A DNA stretch of 64,000 nucleotides from Letharia columbiana (Eukaryota > Ascomycota > Lecanoromycetes > Lecanorales > Parmeliaceae), in contig NW_023501069.1 of NCBI RefSeq assembly GCF_014066305.1, forward strand, positions 470,001 through 534,000. Reading direction: 5' to 3'. The notes under the pieces were generated by a model, which saw only the letters and a program-made list of their open reading frames with translations, had not been told where the DNA came from and did no database searches. How positions within the stretch are numbered: the stretch's first letter is position 1; every line of letters begins with the position of its first letter. A program made the translations under genes and the position numbers. Below, one piece after another: positions 45,971 through 57,911 of this stretch.

Positions 45971-48900
45971 CGGATTTGTTTCTGCATAGCGGGTTGGAAT
46001 GATTTACTCAGAGGGTTTGCATAGCGCGGTATGGGAAACAAAGCTGAGCTTGGGTAAAGGATTGCGAGAGAACGTGTCACGGTACAATCTTAGCTCACGA
46101 ATTTCAGTTAGTTAGTTTTTCCATTTTTTTGCAATTCTGCAGTCCTTCCTGGTTTCGTCCGTAATCTGGGAAGAAATGAAGCAAGAAAGTAAGTCTGACT
46201 AAGAGCTCTTACCGTGTACTTGCTTCTCTGCGTTTCCCTCTTCTGGACGCTTCGATTTTTGAGGGTGGAGTGGGAAATACGAAGGAGAGAGGAGAAAGGA
46301 TTGTGCGACATCGCTATACGAGTATCGCGTTTGCTGCTCCCCCCTTCGCTTGCCTCGAAGCGGTAATCGCCTCACGAAAGTTCGTCAAATGCTACCAAGA
46401 GAGGTACACCTGGAGCCTATGAGCCGTATCGCTTCTTCCAGGATCCGGGCAGTGTTTGAGAGAGACGATGATGATGCTCGGCTGCGCTCATCTTTTCGTT
46501 CTTTAGTATTCCAGAAGCCGTCTCACCGTCCAGCGGTCAGCAAAGCTGTCAACGTTCGTATTCGACGTCCATCCTTTCGTTCGAGTCTTACCTTACCCGC
46601 TTCCACCCCTTTTGTAAGGCGACCCGTATGATGAAGCGCTGACGTGAGCGACCGACAACGGCGCGCGGAGATACCTGGTTAGCGAGGGACGCCTGATTAC
46701 CGGAAGGAATACATGTACGGAGGCGCTAGGCTATGGGTATCCGCTCCTCAGCTGTATGGTCCTTTCGGAGACGCTGTTTGAGGATTGAGGTGGTCCGTCG
46801 GGTTGCTGGTCCGTCTGCCGGCGGCAACCTTTGCGGTGGGCGAGTGACTATTCTTAGAACTCTTTCTGGGGGAGTTACGAAGTCTGAGGTCGAGTACTAG
46901 GATTTCCGTTTGGATTTGGGTTTGGTCAGGGGAGATCCAAAGCCATATCTTATATTTCCTGGATCTACAACACTACCCTCATGAAAGATATTCGATTGAT
47001 CTTGGGACGTGGGCCACACTATCGGGTGATATTCGAGGCACCCTTTTGACATCCTCCTAGAAGAGACATCGCGTGTTGGGATCTTGAGGTGCGGGATCCG
47101 TAAATCAAACGAGGGATACCAAATGCGTTAGGCTACACGAAGCAGCCAATCGGGTACAAGTAAGAGTAATTCTCATTTTACTCTTACCAAGCACTACTGT
47201 TCACTCAGCAGCTCCTTCGTTCTCCGTTCTCTATTCCCACGACCATAAGTAGATACGCAATCCCCTTCCCAGGGGTAGTTCAGCCGCAGTCTTCGAACAT
47301 CGAGTCCGCCTTCATGGATAAACGAGGAAAAGCTTCTGCTACCAACCGTAGTTTTACCAGGAACGCGATGGCTGGTGAAGTTTCAGTCCCTTTTTCAAGT
47401 CGATGACTTCACTTTCGAATTTGACTTCTCTTAGGGATCATAGGTGCGACGGCGTTGCTTGTTGCATTGCCGTCTCAGGTAATTATAGGGTACTGATATG
47501 TCCACAGCTCATCTACTCCGTACACTCGTCCCGGATACGGTTAGCTTCTGGAATTCGAATTACAAAGAGGACAGTAGGGCCGATAGGGTTGACAGGATTG
47601 ATTGAGTCTTAACATCATGAAGGGAAGAATGCATAAAGATTGTCATGCTCCGGTTGTTATACACGAGATTGCTTAGGAAAACTTCCCTGAATTCCACCGT
47701 ATTCCATAGCTTTGCCTTACAATGTGGTGAACCCGCGGCCCAATTCTCGAATGTTCTTCTGTATGGCAATCGAGTGGGGCAGTCACCTGGCTTACTCCAC
47801 ACAGCACGCAAACCCAAGATATACAACAACGGAAATATATATTCGCGACGATGGTCTGGTTTGCTCCAACATCTGTCATGATGGGCTACCTGAACAGCAC
47901 CCTCCAGCATTGCTGACTGATCTCCCAACGCGATTCATATTACTTACGAGGCAAGCCAATGAGTTTGATTCTCGCAGAAACGTCCGCTACGACCCTATTG
48001 AACTGGATTGAAGAGGTTGGGAGTCTCTCGCGGCGTCATCAGGATCACATGATTTTTTATCCTGAAGTAAAGGACGATACAAACAGTAGCATTCAACTAA
48101 TGAGCAACCTTCGATGTGCACTGGTACTCTGAGGAGACACATGTTCAGACGTCTTACCTATTTCTGTCCCTCTCCGGGCAACAACTTGTCCAGCATGTCT
48201 GTTCTTCACCAACGCATTCACATCTCTTAAATGGCCATCGCTAATTGCCCTTGCCCCCAAGTGACGAAGCCCAATACTCTGATCAATGCTTAAACCATCC
48301 CTCACAGAACACTGCAACCTCGAAGCTTCGACCCGCGAGCCAAATACAACTACAACACCTACACGCGCTCCGTTCCAACTGCCTTCCGAATACACACTTT
48401 CCCCATTACGAAGACAAGCGTCCAAGTCCCCATCAGTAGCGAAGTCAAGAGGAAACGATTGAGACTAGCAAAGCCCTCGACGGCAAAACACATAAGCAAT
48501 CCTGCCGTTACTAAGTGTTGGAGCGAATCCACGATTCCTCAGTATGCCACAGTTCATCACCAATCCACCACAAAGCGTAGTCTCAAGATTACTGAACTCT
48601 ACGTCGTTGACCGTCTCCTCTGCGATGCAACGAGCACGGACGATCAGGCCCTGAATGACTAAACCAACACGTCAGTGGATCAAAACATTCACAGCGCCTT
48701 CAGAATGGTCAACATTGAGTTTCTGCTCAGCGTGTCGAAAGACCTCACTCGTGATGGAGCAGCCAGCCACGTTCATGCAGCGGATTGATCCCGAAAGTTC
48801 GCAGATCTCTTTTCGGCTGAGCTGTTACGGAGCACGGAACGCTACCATTCGAGGCAGCGGTGGACGAGGGAGGCGAGATTGTTGTATTTCCTATGGTTGA

Positions 48901-50421
48901 GCCATGCGGTATGCTTTCATGTCTTTAATGTGTAGAGAAGACTGGTGACGAATATGGCAGATTGATTCCTCTGCAACTCCGACGGAGCTTCTACGGTACC
49001 GCGGCAGGAGGGAGAAGTTGATGATGGTCATCGAGATTTCAGGTGGTTACCTTACGTTTTCGTGTGAAGGAGACCTTACTAGGCGTGAATTCGCCTCGTG
49101 ATATCAAGGAAGGCATGTAGCGTATGGAGGATGGAGGGTACGTGAACTTCAAAGCCAAAGTCCGTTGAGTTAAGTCTCTGGTGTTGTGTGAGACTGAGGA
49201 ATTGGAAGACATTAGATCACATTAGAGACCTTGCAATACTGGGAATTTACGGCAGATATCCGTAAGATATCCCCAGGCATGCTTCGAATGATAAGGATGC
49301 CCTAGTTTCGCTACAGCACATGCGTCCGGGAACCCGAGAATCTGAGCCCAGCTGCAGTGGGAGTCGATAGTCTCCTGTCCCTATGATATTCCGGTCAATT
49401 ACTCCAGAAACATTTACGCACCTGGTGCTCGTACACACCTCCGATTAGGCAACTTAACGAAAAAGGTTTGCGCCGGGCAGTCACGAAATTCAACTCCAGG
49501 CTTCGGATCTTTCGAATCCTTCAATTTGCCTACTTCCACGCGAGAATGTATTGTGAGTATGCTGTGAGTTCCGACATGACTAATACTGATATTCGACAGA
49601 AAGCTGATGCTGGAAACGATCGGAGTAATTTGCCCGCAGAGATGAACACCTAGTAGGGTTTCATGAAGTCAACGGCGAGGACCAGTTCTCGGTCTTGCAC
49701 CCCTTTACACATTGTTGTCTTTTCATATGCTTTGATCCCTCCACCTTCTTCTCCGGAAAAGTGGTAGAATATTGGTTGCCTTCCCAACCCTGTTTGATCT
49801 TCTCGCCTTCTTCCCCATGTAGAATGCACAGTATTGATAGGCCGCCTAAGAATGCAATGGTCTTGGAATGGTAAGCGGATGTTATTAGATTTTCCTTTCT
49901 TGGGCCCGGCTCGGAAGGAAGATGTGAAAGTCCCCGTCCCGAGGTTTGGTGATTCTCGTATGTCCGCCCAACCAGCCAAATTACGACAAGCTGATTGATA
50001 TCAGAAACATGCAATCATATTGCTGCAAACTCCGGAACATCACGGTGCTGCCTTATTTTACGATACCGTGAGGCTTCAACGCCGCTGGGTCATCTACGAA
50101 GTGGTAAGTTTCGGATCGACCCATTTGTGAGTCCGCTTCTTGAAACATGGAACTCCGAACCCAGCGTAGGGTATTTTGTTACGCCCGCAGCAAGGCCCAT
50201 ATGCCCTCGGAAGGTTTGGTTATTTTGCTGGAAGACTTGGTGCCTGATGCTTCACATGGAAAGCTCTGGTACTTATACTGTCAGAACCTGCTCTCCATTT
50301 AGTTCTTCCACCTGACATTATCCTCACGCTCAAACTTTGTCAACAAACCTTCTGTCTGGTACAAGATTACAAAAGTAGACGCCACAGCCAGACTACCTTT
50401 TTGAATAGCATCGCACTCACT
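45941..50421. other. Large spacer, 4.5 kb
   Basis: No gene is well supported. A (GATGGT)n repeat occupies about 45941-45970. A 110-codon minus-strand ORF at 48425-48093 (GARVGVVVVFGSRVEASRL, LRHLGARAISDGHLRDVN) and a short minus-strand stretch near 48760 (EVFRHAEQKLNVDHSEGAVN) look protein-like but cannot be joined into a gene. They may be remains of an old one. Confidence 0.35.
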
Positions 50422-50915
50422 ATGAACCATCGCACCCATTTCCGCAACGAAACAGGCAGCATCTTCAGCAAAGTCGAGTGCCAACTCGCTTGCGCGCTCG
50501 ACGAATATGTCCGAACGAGGAGGCACCACCGTGGCCGTCCTGATCATTCTCAACCACCGACAATGGAAATGCTTAACGAAATACTGAGAGAGGCACGATG
50601 GTTGATATGGGACGCTGAGCGCCGCGGGGGTACCCCATGCAATGCCATGAGTCCGGACGCCCCTTTGGATGCTTATTGTCTTGCGAGAAACCTGAGAACA
50701 AGTCCTTCACACCATGGGTGGTACAATGAAGTCCAGAACCATCCTGGGATTTGGAGTGCCAGAGCAATTAACATGTTCGATGATTGGGTCTACGCGAACT
50801 CTGAGCTTGTGCGGCAGTACGTCTTTTCCATTTCTCGTCGTCTTGTCAATGAGGTCATGGCTGATAACTGTTGATCAGGCTACGGAGGAATGGTACACTG
50901 GCGCGGTATTACTAA
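50422..50915 (+). CDS. Family 2 paralog 4 (diverged)
   Basis: Two exons, 50422-50816 and 50879-50915, phase 2; 143 aa. Starts MNHRTHFRNETGSIFSKVEC, then QLACALDEYVRTRRHHRGRP. So the S-K-x-E-C-Q-x-A core is kept, but a basic insert (RTRRHHRGRPDHSQPP) follows. The middle is EMLNEILREARWLIWDAERR and the part before the intron is INMFDDWVYANSELVRQ. Exon 2 is only LRRNGTLARYY: the LRxxGxL motif is kept but the PFLNPDG tail is lost. The tiny last exon is recognised only by comparison with the other copies. It lies 4.5 kb from paralog 3, same strand. Confidence 0.7.
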
Positions 50916-52751
50916 TGGATGAGAAGACGGATTCTGAGAGTCCTTGATGACCGAGATGCTAGCGTTTACTTGTTCTCTTCTTTCCCTTCTCCTTCTGCTC
51001 TGAGTGATCCGTCGTTAGAAGATACTGTGACTTCCCTTACATCTCTCGCGGGAACGATCGCCTAGGGTTTCAGTCAGCATATCAGCCTCAAAGCTGCCAC
51101 TAAAAATGCCACCTTGGCACTTTACCGTTGTTTCAATCTACCTATTCCGTAATCGTTCAGGCCATCTCGAGTCGCATGATGCTGATCCGTTAGTACTTAG
51201 ATGTTCCTTAGAAACTGCCGTCTACTTCCGGGTCCACCAAACACTTGAAGCCCAACCTCCAAAGTCCCTCACCTCATGCGCATGCTATTCTAGGAAACAT
51301 CAACCTCGTACCGGTGCAGCGGCCATCGGGTACATGCTTGAAAACAAGGCTGACCCGAGATCCCGATCCTCCCGAACCACTATCTATTTCATCAAATTCT
51401 TTTCCGCATAAGCCAATCGTTGGAGAGATTCGTTACTGTATTTTAGGACAGCGAATGTAACTTCACACCTGGCTGCCTGATCATAGCCGTTGCTGTGCAC
51501 CGAAGAGCCTCACTTTCTGGCCTTGTTTCAGGCTCCAACTTTGGCAGGGTTTTCGTGTGTTCTCGTGTGGAGCAGAGACAATTGAAGGCAATGCTTGTGC
51601 CGTTTCATAGTCAAGCCAGCGCGGACTTCTCATCAAAGTTCCATCATGCAGCCCAATGTTCAGACTTTGATTTTTCTCCAGCCTCTTGAAAGCTAAAGAA
51701 CCAGCGCTTGTTCAGCACGAAAGCACCCTTTTTTTAGGTAAACTCAGTGAATGGGCATGGTAAAGACCACATTTGGCACTCAACTCTACTGTCTCTTACA
51801 CCATAGATAGACATCTCCTCAACAGTGAAGAGAAACAATATGTCTAACAGTCTAACAGTAGCACAAAATGATATTCACACCCAGCATCCCTGGTCACCTT
51901 TTCAGAGCCTACGGCAGTCTAGTCTCAAAGAAAGATAGACCATACGCAGAAGTTCTTGTACCTCGATGCTACTAGAGGCAACACCGCAGTCTTTCAACCG
52001 TTAAAGATAAAGAGAAACTTCACGAGTGACTGGTGCAAGACGTCTTCTTTTCAAGATACAAGCCAAAAGCGACAGCAGAATGCAGTAGCTCACACTGCCG
52101 AGGAGCCAGAATTTGCGCAAATTCCCCAGGATTAGTTCCCCAGTGTTTTAGGCTTGGCTTGGAATTGCTTATCTCGTGTAGGTGGTATTGCCGTACAGCC
52201 CTCACTACGGCAATGGTTAAAGACACGGACAGCCTTTGTGTGCCTCGCGCTTTTCTTTCTGTATAGTTCCGCCAAAGATGGACCGCCAACGGGACTTCTT
52301 GCCGTCAGGACCGAAGACTTGGCCGTCATGCCATGATTGCCTCGCATGTCTCTTGTTTCAACTCGCCATGACATCCTAAATAGCGGTCTCTGTTCTTAAC
52401 ACCCACAACCAATCGACGCCCCGAAAGCCGCTGATGCTGTCGCCACTTCTTGGCCGAGGCCCTGTGACACACCCATAACACCTCAACACCGATGACACTA
52501 CAGATCAGGGCCACAAATCCTCCACGTCCCCGAACTTACCATTCTACCTTCCTTCTTCCCACACTGACACCCCGCAAGACCACAATTCCAAGAGATCAAA
52601 GCTGCAAAACACATCCACACACCTACCGAACCATCACAACTCCCGACCCTCAAAGGCCGTGTGTCAATACCAAGTCACCACGTTCCGCTGCGACCACACG
52701 TGCAAACTCCCCATCGCATCGCACCCTGCGACTCCCGCCCCAGCTGCAGCG
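50916..52751. other. Intergenic 1.8 kb
   Basis: No gene supported. Overlapping short ORFs at 52020-52374 on both strands are low-quality. Confidence 0.4.
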
Positions 52752-53242
52752 TAGCGCACGACTCTGACCCAACCAACCACCGATCTCTCCTCCCTCCGCG
52801 CCGCCATCCGCATGCGCAACCTGCACCAAGACGACCTCCCCGGACTTACCGCCAGCTCATCGCCCCGATTCGACGAAACTACAGATTATTCTTCGGCCAC
52901 GGGAGTGCCGACGGCGCACGGGTTTGTCGATGCGCTTCGGCAACTGGAGACGTGTCTGGCGGACGAGAGTGATGGCGTTGCGGCGAATGTCACGGTGGAG
53001 GGATTGTAGTGAGGGATACTGTACTGTTTGGATTCGTGCTGGGAGGCGACGATTGCGATGGGGAGGGAGGAGCAGTTGCGGCAGGGGCCATTTTTTTGGA
53101 TCGCATGGGGGTTGGAGGGAGTGCTTTGGGTGCTGAGATGGAGGGTTATATGTCACGAGGGGTGGTACGGACGGTGAAGGGTGTCACGGTCGGGTTGAGA
53201 ATGCTACCATCTCAATCATGTAACCGGGACCATGGCTGGTGA
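52752..53242 (+). CDS. Predicted acidic protein, apparent frameshift
   Basis: The open frame reads LTQPTTDLSSLRAAIRMRNL, HQDDLPGLTASSSPRFDETT, VPTAHGFVDALRQLETCLA, NVTVEGL then a stop at about 53007. Directly after, in another frame, comes VVRDTVLFGFVLGGDDCDGE, LDRMGVGGSALGAEMEGYMS, RGVVRTVKGVTVGLRML. The two halves read as one protein if a single base is restored at GGATTGTAGTG. First ATG in frame is 52812; a 5' exon may exist. No family recognised. Soluble, acidic, about 150 aa. Confidence 0.4.
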
Positions 53243-53642
53243 CGATTGCATCACTTTTCCAAACTGACGCTGAACCCTTCACAAACGTAAAAAGGCACGT
53301 ATCTGGCCAACGGACTCCGGATTGATATCCTTAGTTCAGCAAGCTGAAATCTCACGATCTCTACCGGCATAGTAAATCTTCCTGGATGAAACAGACTGGA
53401 AAATTGAAGGCAAAGATTCTATCCTAACCGACCATCTACTTTCCAAAGCGCTCATCACCCTACCCACCCACCCACCCACACCTCAACCCCAAGACGCAGC
53501 ACATTCCCGAAACCGGACCCCCTATTCCTCCCCCATCCGCCTGCCTCACGGCCCAAACCTGCCAAGAAATCACCACCGCCACCCCCGAACCACCCTTCCT
53601 TCCTTCCAAGTACTGGAACCTCCTTCCCTCTCGTCACCGGAA

Positions 53643-53852
53643 TCAGTCCCACCGAACTGCCAACTCCCTGACCAGCAGTCTTCGCAGCCTCCTCACACTG
53701 ATTGACAGCCGAATGCGAATGTAAACGAAGACCAGGATGAGAAAGGCAACGTGGACTTCAAGATAGACGGTCGGCAAGAGGGCAGGAACCTTCGAAGCAA
53801 TGCCGTATGCCCGGCCGGCGGACGGGTGGCTCGTGACGTTGAATGGGAACAT
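53643..53852 (-). CDS. Small single-pass membrane ORF
   Basis: 69 aa from ATG 53852 in a CACCGCCATG context: MFPFNVTSHPSAGRAYGIAS then one hydrophobic helix (VYLEVHVAFLILVFVYIRI) and a basic end (VRRLRRLLVREL). A (CT)n tract at about 53908-53925 lies in the would-be 5' leader. No family recognised; short enough to be chance. Confidence 0.35.
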   Translation of the reverse strand: MFPFNVTSHPSAGRAYGIASKVPALLPTVYLEVHVAFLILVFVYIRIRLSISVRRLRRLLVRELAVRWD

Positions 53853-54942
53853 GGCGGTGGATGGAGGATGGAGTTGGAGAGTCGCGGGCGAGGTGTTTGG
53901 TGCTTGTTCTCTCTCTCTCTCTCTCGAGATGGTAGCTTGGCTGGTGGGATCCTGCTGAATTTTCTCGTGCGCGCTTTCGGGATGTGAGCGGGGAGTAGGG
54001 GCGTCTTGTTGGGTAATGTTGGAGGGAGGCCTTGTGAGTGTGTGTTTGTTAGCCGGAGGGAAGGGTTTTGGGGCATCTTGTGGAACATGGTTGTTTGCGA
54101 GTGTGCCACAGGATTAAGGGGATGGGAAAGGGCAGCTTTCTGTGTTGCGGATGCGATGGAGAGGGATGCTCGTCAGGACTGGAATGGTTGGGGATATGCA
54201 GGGGATACTGGATGGTTGGGTTTATATTCGAGGTTCTCCTGTTGTTGAAGTATCATGGAGAAACCCACCTGAGTTGCGAAGCGACGAACTCAACCTTGAT
54301 TTGTAAAGCTCTAGGCGCGGACGGAGTTCCATTTGGGAGGACCAACGCTGGCTTTGTCCGCATTGAAGGAATTGAGCCAGAGGCAATGGTTTCCATACTG
54401 CGTCAGTCAGATCTGGCAAAGAGATGTGCACTCGAGACCATTGGGAAGGGTTAGGGGGCTCGACGTTGCGTCGTGGAGCAATGCCAGGTTCCGGGATTGA
54501 TGTTGAACCAGAATGTAGACGCTGAGGCCAAGTTCAAAAAATCCTACGGCGAAACTTTCAGGATCTTTGCGTGCCATCGAGACCACGTTTGAATCCGAAT
54601 AATCCGCAGCGACGTAATCGACAGCTGTTCGGATCACGGGCCTCAGATGTAAGATCGAAACTGGCGTTGTGATTGCGCTGCATCCGGGTTGGTGGACAAT
54701 AGACACTGGCCTGAGTAGACGCATGGCAGATTTGAGACCATCTTTGTGGTCGATGTCAAGCGAGAATGATCACGGCTAGCAAGTAGTAATGAGAAATCGA
54801 ACATAGAGAATGTGATCGAAAGGCACAGATGAAGAATGCTTGCAAGCAGCCATCTTCTGTTTGCTCTGACAGCGACCAGTAACCGTTCCAGAGCCTATCA
54901 TTTATCGGCATTGATTTCACATCCGCTCTTGATTCGCACCAT
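53853..54942. other. Intergenic
   Basis: Contains the (CT)n microsatellite at about 53908-53925. No gene supported; the right part is the 3' flank of the eL13 gene. Confidence 0.4.
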
Positions 54943-55918
54943 CTATTTCTTCGCAGCAGCTGACTCCTCAGCCTTGGCCTTCGCCCTCTTCTCCCTCACA
55001 CCCACCAATCTAGCCTCGCTCCTTGCATCCCTCAACTTCCTATATGCAGCCTCCTCTCCCTCTGGCATATCACTCGTACTGACCTCACCAATAGCGTCCT
55101 CTTTGGCCATGTTCTTGATTGGCAGAATATGGTGCACCTTATGAGCGCTCTCTTTCTCGCCCTTGGCGTAGGCCTCGATTTCCTCTTTGCTGCTATCGAG
55201 TTTCTTGTGCTGGCCGGAGCGTCGGGGAAACAGGATTAGGCGTTCGCGGTAGGCCTTCAGGCGGGCGACGTTGGCGGTGAGGGATTCGACGGAAAGGTTG
55301 GCGCGACGGGGGTCGACGCTGATGCCGATGGTGGGGGCAAGTTTGCGGGGGATGCCGGCTTCCTACGACACAGTAGACCTTGTCAGAGTGTTCTCGAGAC
55401 AACACATTTTTCATCTTCTGCTAGTGTGAGAGTATCCGTACCTTCAATTCAGCCAGCGAAAATCCACGTCCAGCTCTAACGCGGCGGTTGTACTTGATCG
55501 AAGGGCATCGCACTACAGGCTTGAGCTTGTCGACTGGGCGAGGCGCGACAGCTGCGGCTTTCACGAGACGGGCATTTCGACGACGTGATTTGCGTCCAGG
55601 CTATGGGATGGCATTAGCAAGCTGTTCTGAGCGCCGCAGTTGAATGGACCGGCTTGAGATTTGGAGGGCGTAGGGCGTACCTGGTCGAAGTGAGTTCGCA
55701 CACGACGTTGCCAATCCTTGCGGAAATCTGGGTGCCATCAGCATGCCAGCCTGGAGACCAAGCGAGGCCAGGTTGAGCTCACGGTTGTGCTGTATCTGCT
55801 GATTGTGCTTGATCGTCTGTCATGGTTGTTTAAGTCAGTCAATGTCGTCCAAGCTCAAGCATTCCCGGTCATGATGACTAGAGGTCCCGGCTGCCATCAG
55901 ATGCAAGCTACTCACCAT
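54943..55918 (-). CDS. RPL13: 60S ribosomal protein eL13
   Basis: Five exons on the minus strand: 55918-55916 (the ATG alone), 55816-55783, 55727-55681, 55600-55442, 55362-54943; 220 aa. Structural protein of the large cytoplasmic ribosomal subunit. After Met comes [11 protein letters not shown], then [88 protein letters not shown], and in the last exon [19 protein letters not shown] and [17 protein letters not shown]. These are the conserved eL13 blocks and the length is normal. Many introns crowded at the 5' end, including one right after the start codon, are typical for fungal ribosomal protein genes. Confidence 0.96.
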
Positions 55919-56399
55919 TGTGACTGTTGGCGATCAAGATTTTGGCGTTGTCGTTGTGCACACCGTCGATGATGGTTTTCAGATCCGCTTGTGGGAACTT
56001 TCGCTTACCCAGCCCTACAGGACTAGCGTCCAGGTCAAAGGCTTGGCGCTGGTGGCACTCAAATCAGGGGGTGTGAACTTTGTCTTCCCTCTACTCGCAG
56101 TTGTCTCGAATATAATTGAACTAAGATTTCGATGCTTCAAATTCTTCTAGAAAAAGTTGAAGCGTGTTTGTGAAGCTAAGATAATCGCAAGCTTATCCCC
56201 TCTATCTAGCAAAGCTGCCACTTCGTCCTCTCTGAAATATGTACAGTGTTTGTGACAAAATGTTGACAGCGACGCAGCTCTTTGCGGAGCTATGACGATG
56301 CTATGATGATTAGTGCTCAAGAGCAATGTTCAATGAACTTGTTCGCGTAATAGAACCAAATGAGAAGCGGTGGATTGGCGTTGCTGATTGCTCAAATCG
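55919..56399. other. Promoter of eL13 / 3' flank of coiled-coil gene
   Basis: No gene seen. The minus-strand leader of eL13 must lie here. Confidence 0.5.
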
Positions 56400-57911
56400 C
56401 TATTGACCTGGAACCGGCCAGCTGTTGATACCCAATCCGACTCTATCTGAAGCGGAATCAGCCGTTCTGGACTTCTTGCTGCTCCGTACAATCTCATCGT
56501 ATGAGTTCACATCGTTGCCGCGCTTCGTGGAACTTTCCATCCTTGCCACACCTGGCTTCTTGACTTGACCGAACAATTTTCCCTGCGTCGACTTTCCTGA
56601 GTCTGGTGCCTGAGCAGCGGCTGCAACCACATCCTTCTGCGATCCCAAGGAGCGGCGCAGCATGTTGGCTGCTACTTGGCTAGCTTGGGATCCCGGGAGT
56701 TCTTCGACCTCCTCGTCTTCCGAAGCTGATATCGTGCTATCACGGTCCTCTTTTGCACGAGTCTCTCCCTGGTAGGCAAGTTGAGCACCAGGAGCAGAAA
56801 AGCTGACGCGATGATTCGGGCCAGATCGTTCGGTTGATGTGACGAGGACATTGTCCGCAGTCATCGGTCTTGATCTATTTGGCGTAGTAGGTAAGGAGGA
56901 TAAGGAGTGAGCACCTCGTATGTGCTGTGCATGTATCTTCCTTGATCTGGGCTGGTTCGGAGTGGACGGAACGCTGCTGGCTTCGCCGTTGAGAACCTGC
57001 CCGGCAAACAACAATGCGTCGAATGGATCTTGGCTACTGACAGCTTGGTTTACATCGCGAGCTGCTCTGCTAGTGGTGGCGGGTGTTCTGGGCGTGCCCC
57101 TGGGCAATGGGGTGCTGTACTCATTGAACGGCGTGCTGTGGATCGAGATCGCGCCTGAGGATTGCAATTCGTTCAAGTGATCCCGATTATCTTTGATGCG
57201 TTGGCGTAGAAGCTGAATATGCTCTTTAAGATCGGTGTTTTGTCCATCCAGCCGAGCGATCATCTTCTTCGAAGCTCTAAGACGTTTGTCGAATATCGAG
57301 TTTTCTTGTTGCAGCTCACGACAGTGCGCCAAAGCAAGATGGAGGCTACGTTGCATGGAGGCTTGCGGGGATCGAGGGCTGAAGCTGTGACGGTGGACTG
57401 GACTTCCTTCTTGAAGTACTTGAACCTCCCTTCGTGTAGCTTCATGCTCGACTTCAGCACGCTTAGCCGACTCTTCGGTCTCTATGCTTAGCAAGCTATG
57501 TTGGAGCTTTGAGTGAGCGGCAGTCACGCGAGCTTCGCCCAATGCCGGGAGTAGTTCAGAGACAAGAGTCCGCAAATGTGCTTCATCCATTTTCTCGACA
57601 TTTTCCAAAGTGGGGACCTCTCCAAACAGGCCATGGGATGTCAAAGGTGGGCCAGTTTTCAGTGTTGCAGGAGGTGAAGCCAGCGAATGCTCTCTTCTGC
57701 TGAGAAACTTAGCCTGCGCCGATTTGGTGGCAGACCTCGGCAATTGAGTGGAAGGCGGAGGAGTCATTGTACTGGTCGCACGGACAGGAGAACCGAGTTT
57801 GGTGAGGTTGTTGGCTTCTTTAGAACCGCCAGGACTCGATAGGGGTGTCGCATCGCCGTGGCGCATTGCGGATTCGGGTATGGGGGTACACGGGGTAGCG
57901 ATTTCAGACAT
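56400..57911 (-). CDS. Coiled-coil, Ser/Pro-rich predicted protein
   Basis: Single exon, 503 aa, minus strand. The N-terminus MSEIATPCTPIPESAMRHG is disordered and Ser/Pro-rich. A first helical part (residues about 105-170) starts LENVEKMDEAHLRTLVSELL and AHSKLQHSLLSIETEESA. A second coiled coil, about 190-250, has LALAHCRELQQENSIFDKRL and KEHIQLLRQRIKDNRDHL. The C-terminal half is disordered with TP/SP sites (STPLPRGTPRTPATTSR, LPTTPNRSRPMT), an acidic ASEDEEVEELPGSQ motif and a basic end (IVRSSKKSRTA). This pattern fits a cell-cycle or septum/spindle-associated protein, but that is inference. Divergent with the LRR gene, sharing a 0.7-kb promoter region. Confidence 0.75.
   Translation of the reverse strand: MSEIATPCTPIPESAMRHGDATPLSSPGGSKEANNLTKLGSPVRATSTMTPPPSTQLPRSATKSAQAKFLSRREHSLASPPATLKTGPPLTSHGLFGEVPTLENVEKMDEAHLRTLVSELLPALGEARVTAAHSKLQHSLLSIETEESAKRAEVEHEATRREVQVLQEGSPVHRHSFSPRSPQASMQRSLHLALAHCRELQQENSIFDKRLRASKKMIARLDGQNTDLKEHIQLLRQRIKDNRDHLNELQSSGAISIHSTPFNEYSTPLPRGTPRTPATTSRAARDVNQAVSSQDPFDALLFAGQVLNGEASSVPSTPNQPRSRKIHAQHIRGAHSLSSLPTTPNRSRPMTADNVLVTSTERSGPNHRVSFSAPGAQLAYQGETRAKEDRDSTISASEDEEVEELPGSQASQVAANMLRRSLGSQKDVVAAAAQAPDSGKSTQGKLFGQVKKPGVARMESSTKRGNDVNSYDEIVRSSKKSRTADSASDRVGLGINSWPVPGQ

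Noticed and set aside
48093..48900. Minus-strand gene from EVFRHAEQKLNVDHSEG to GVVVVFGSRVEASRL
   Set aside because: The pieces look protein-like but have no joinable introns and no recognisable domain.
41231..50915. Family 2 as secreted effectors
   Set aside because: None of the four proteins begins with a signal peptide and Cys are few, except for the N-terminus of copy 3.
53400..53640. Pyrimidine-rich stretch with open frames
   Set aside because: Composition-driven; no start, no splice signals, no motif.
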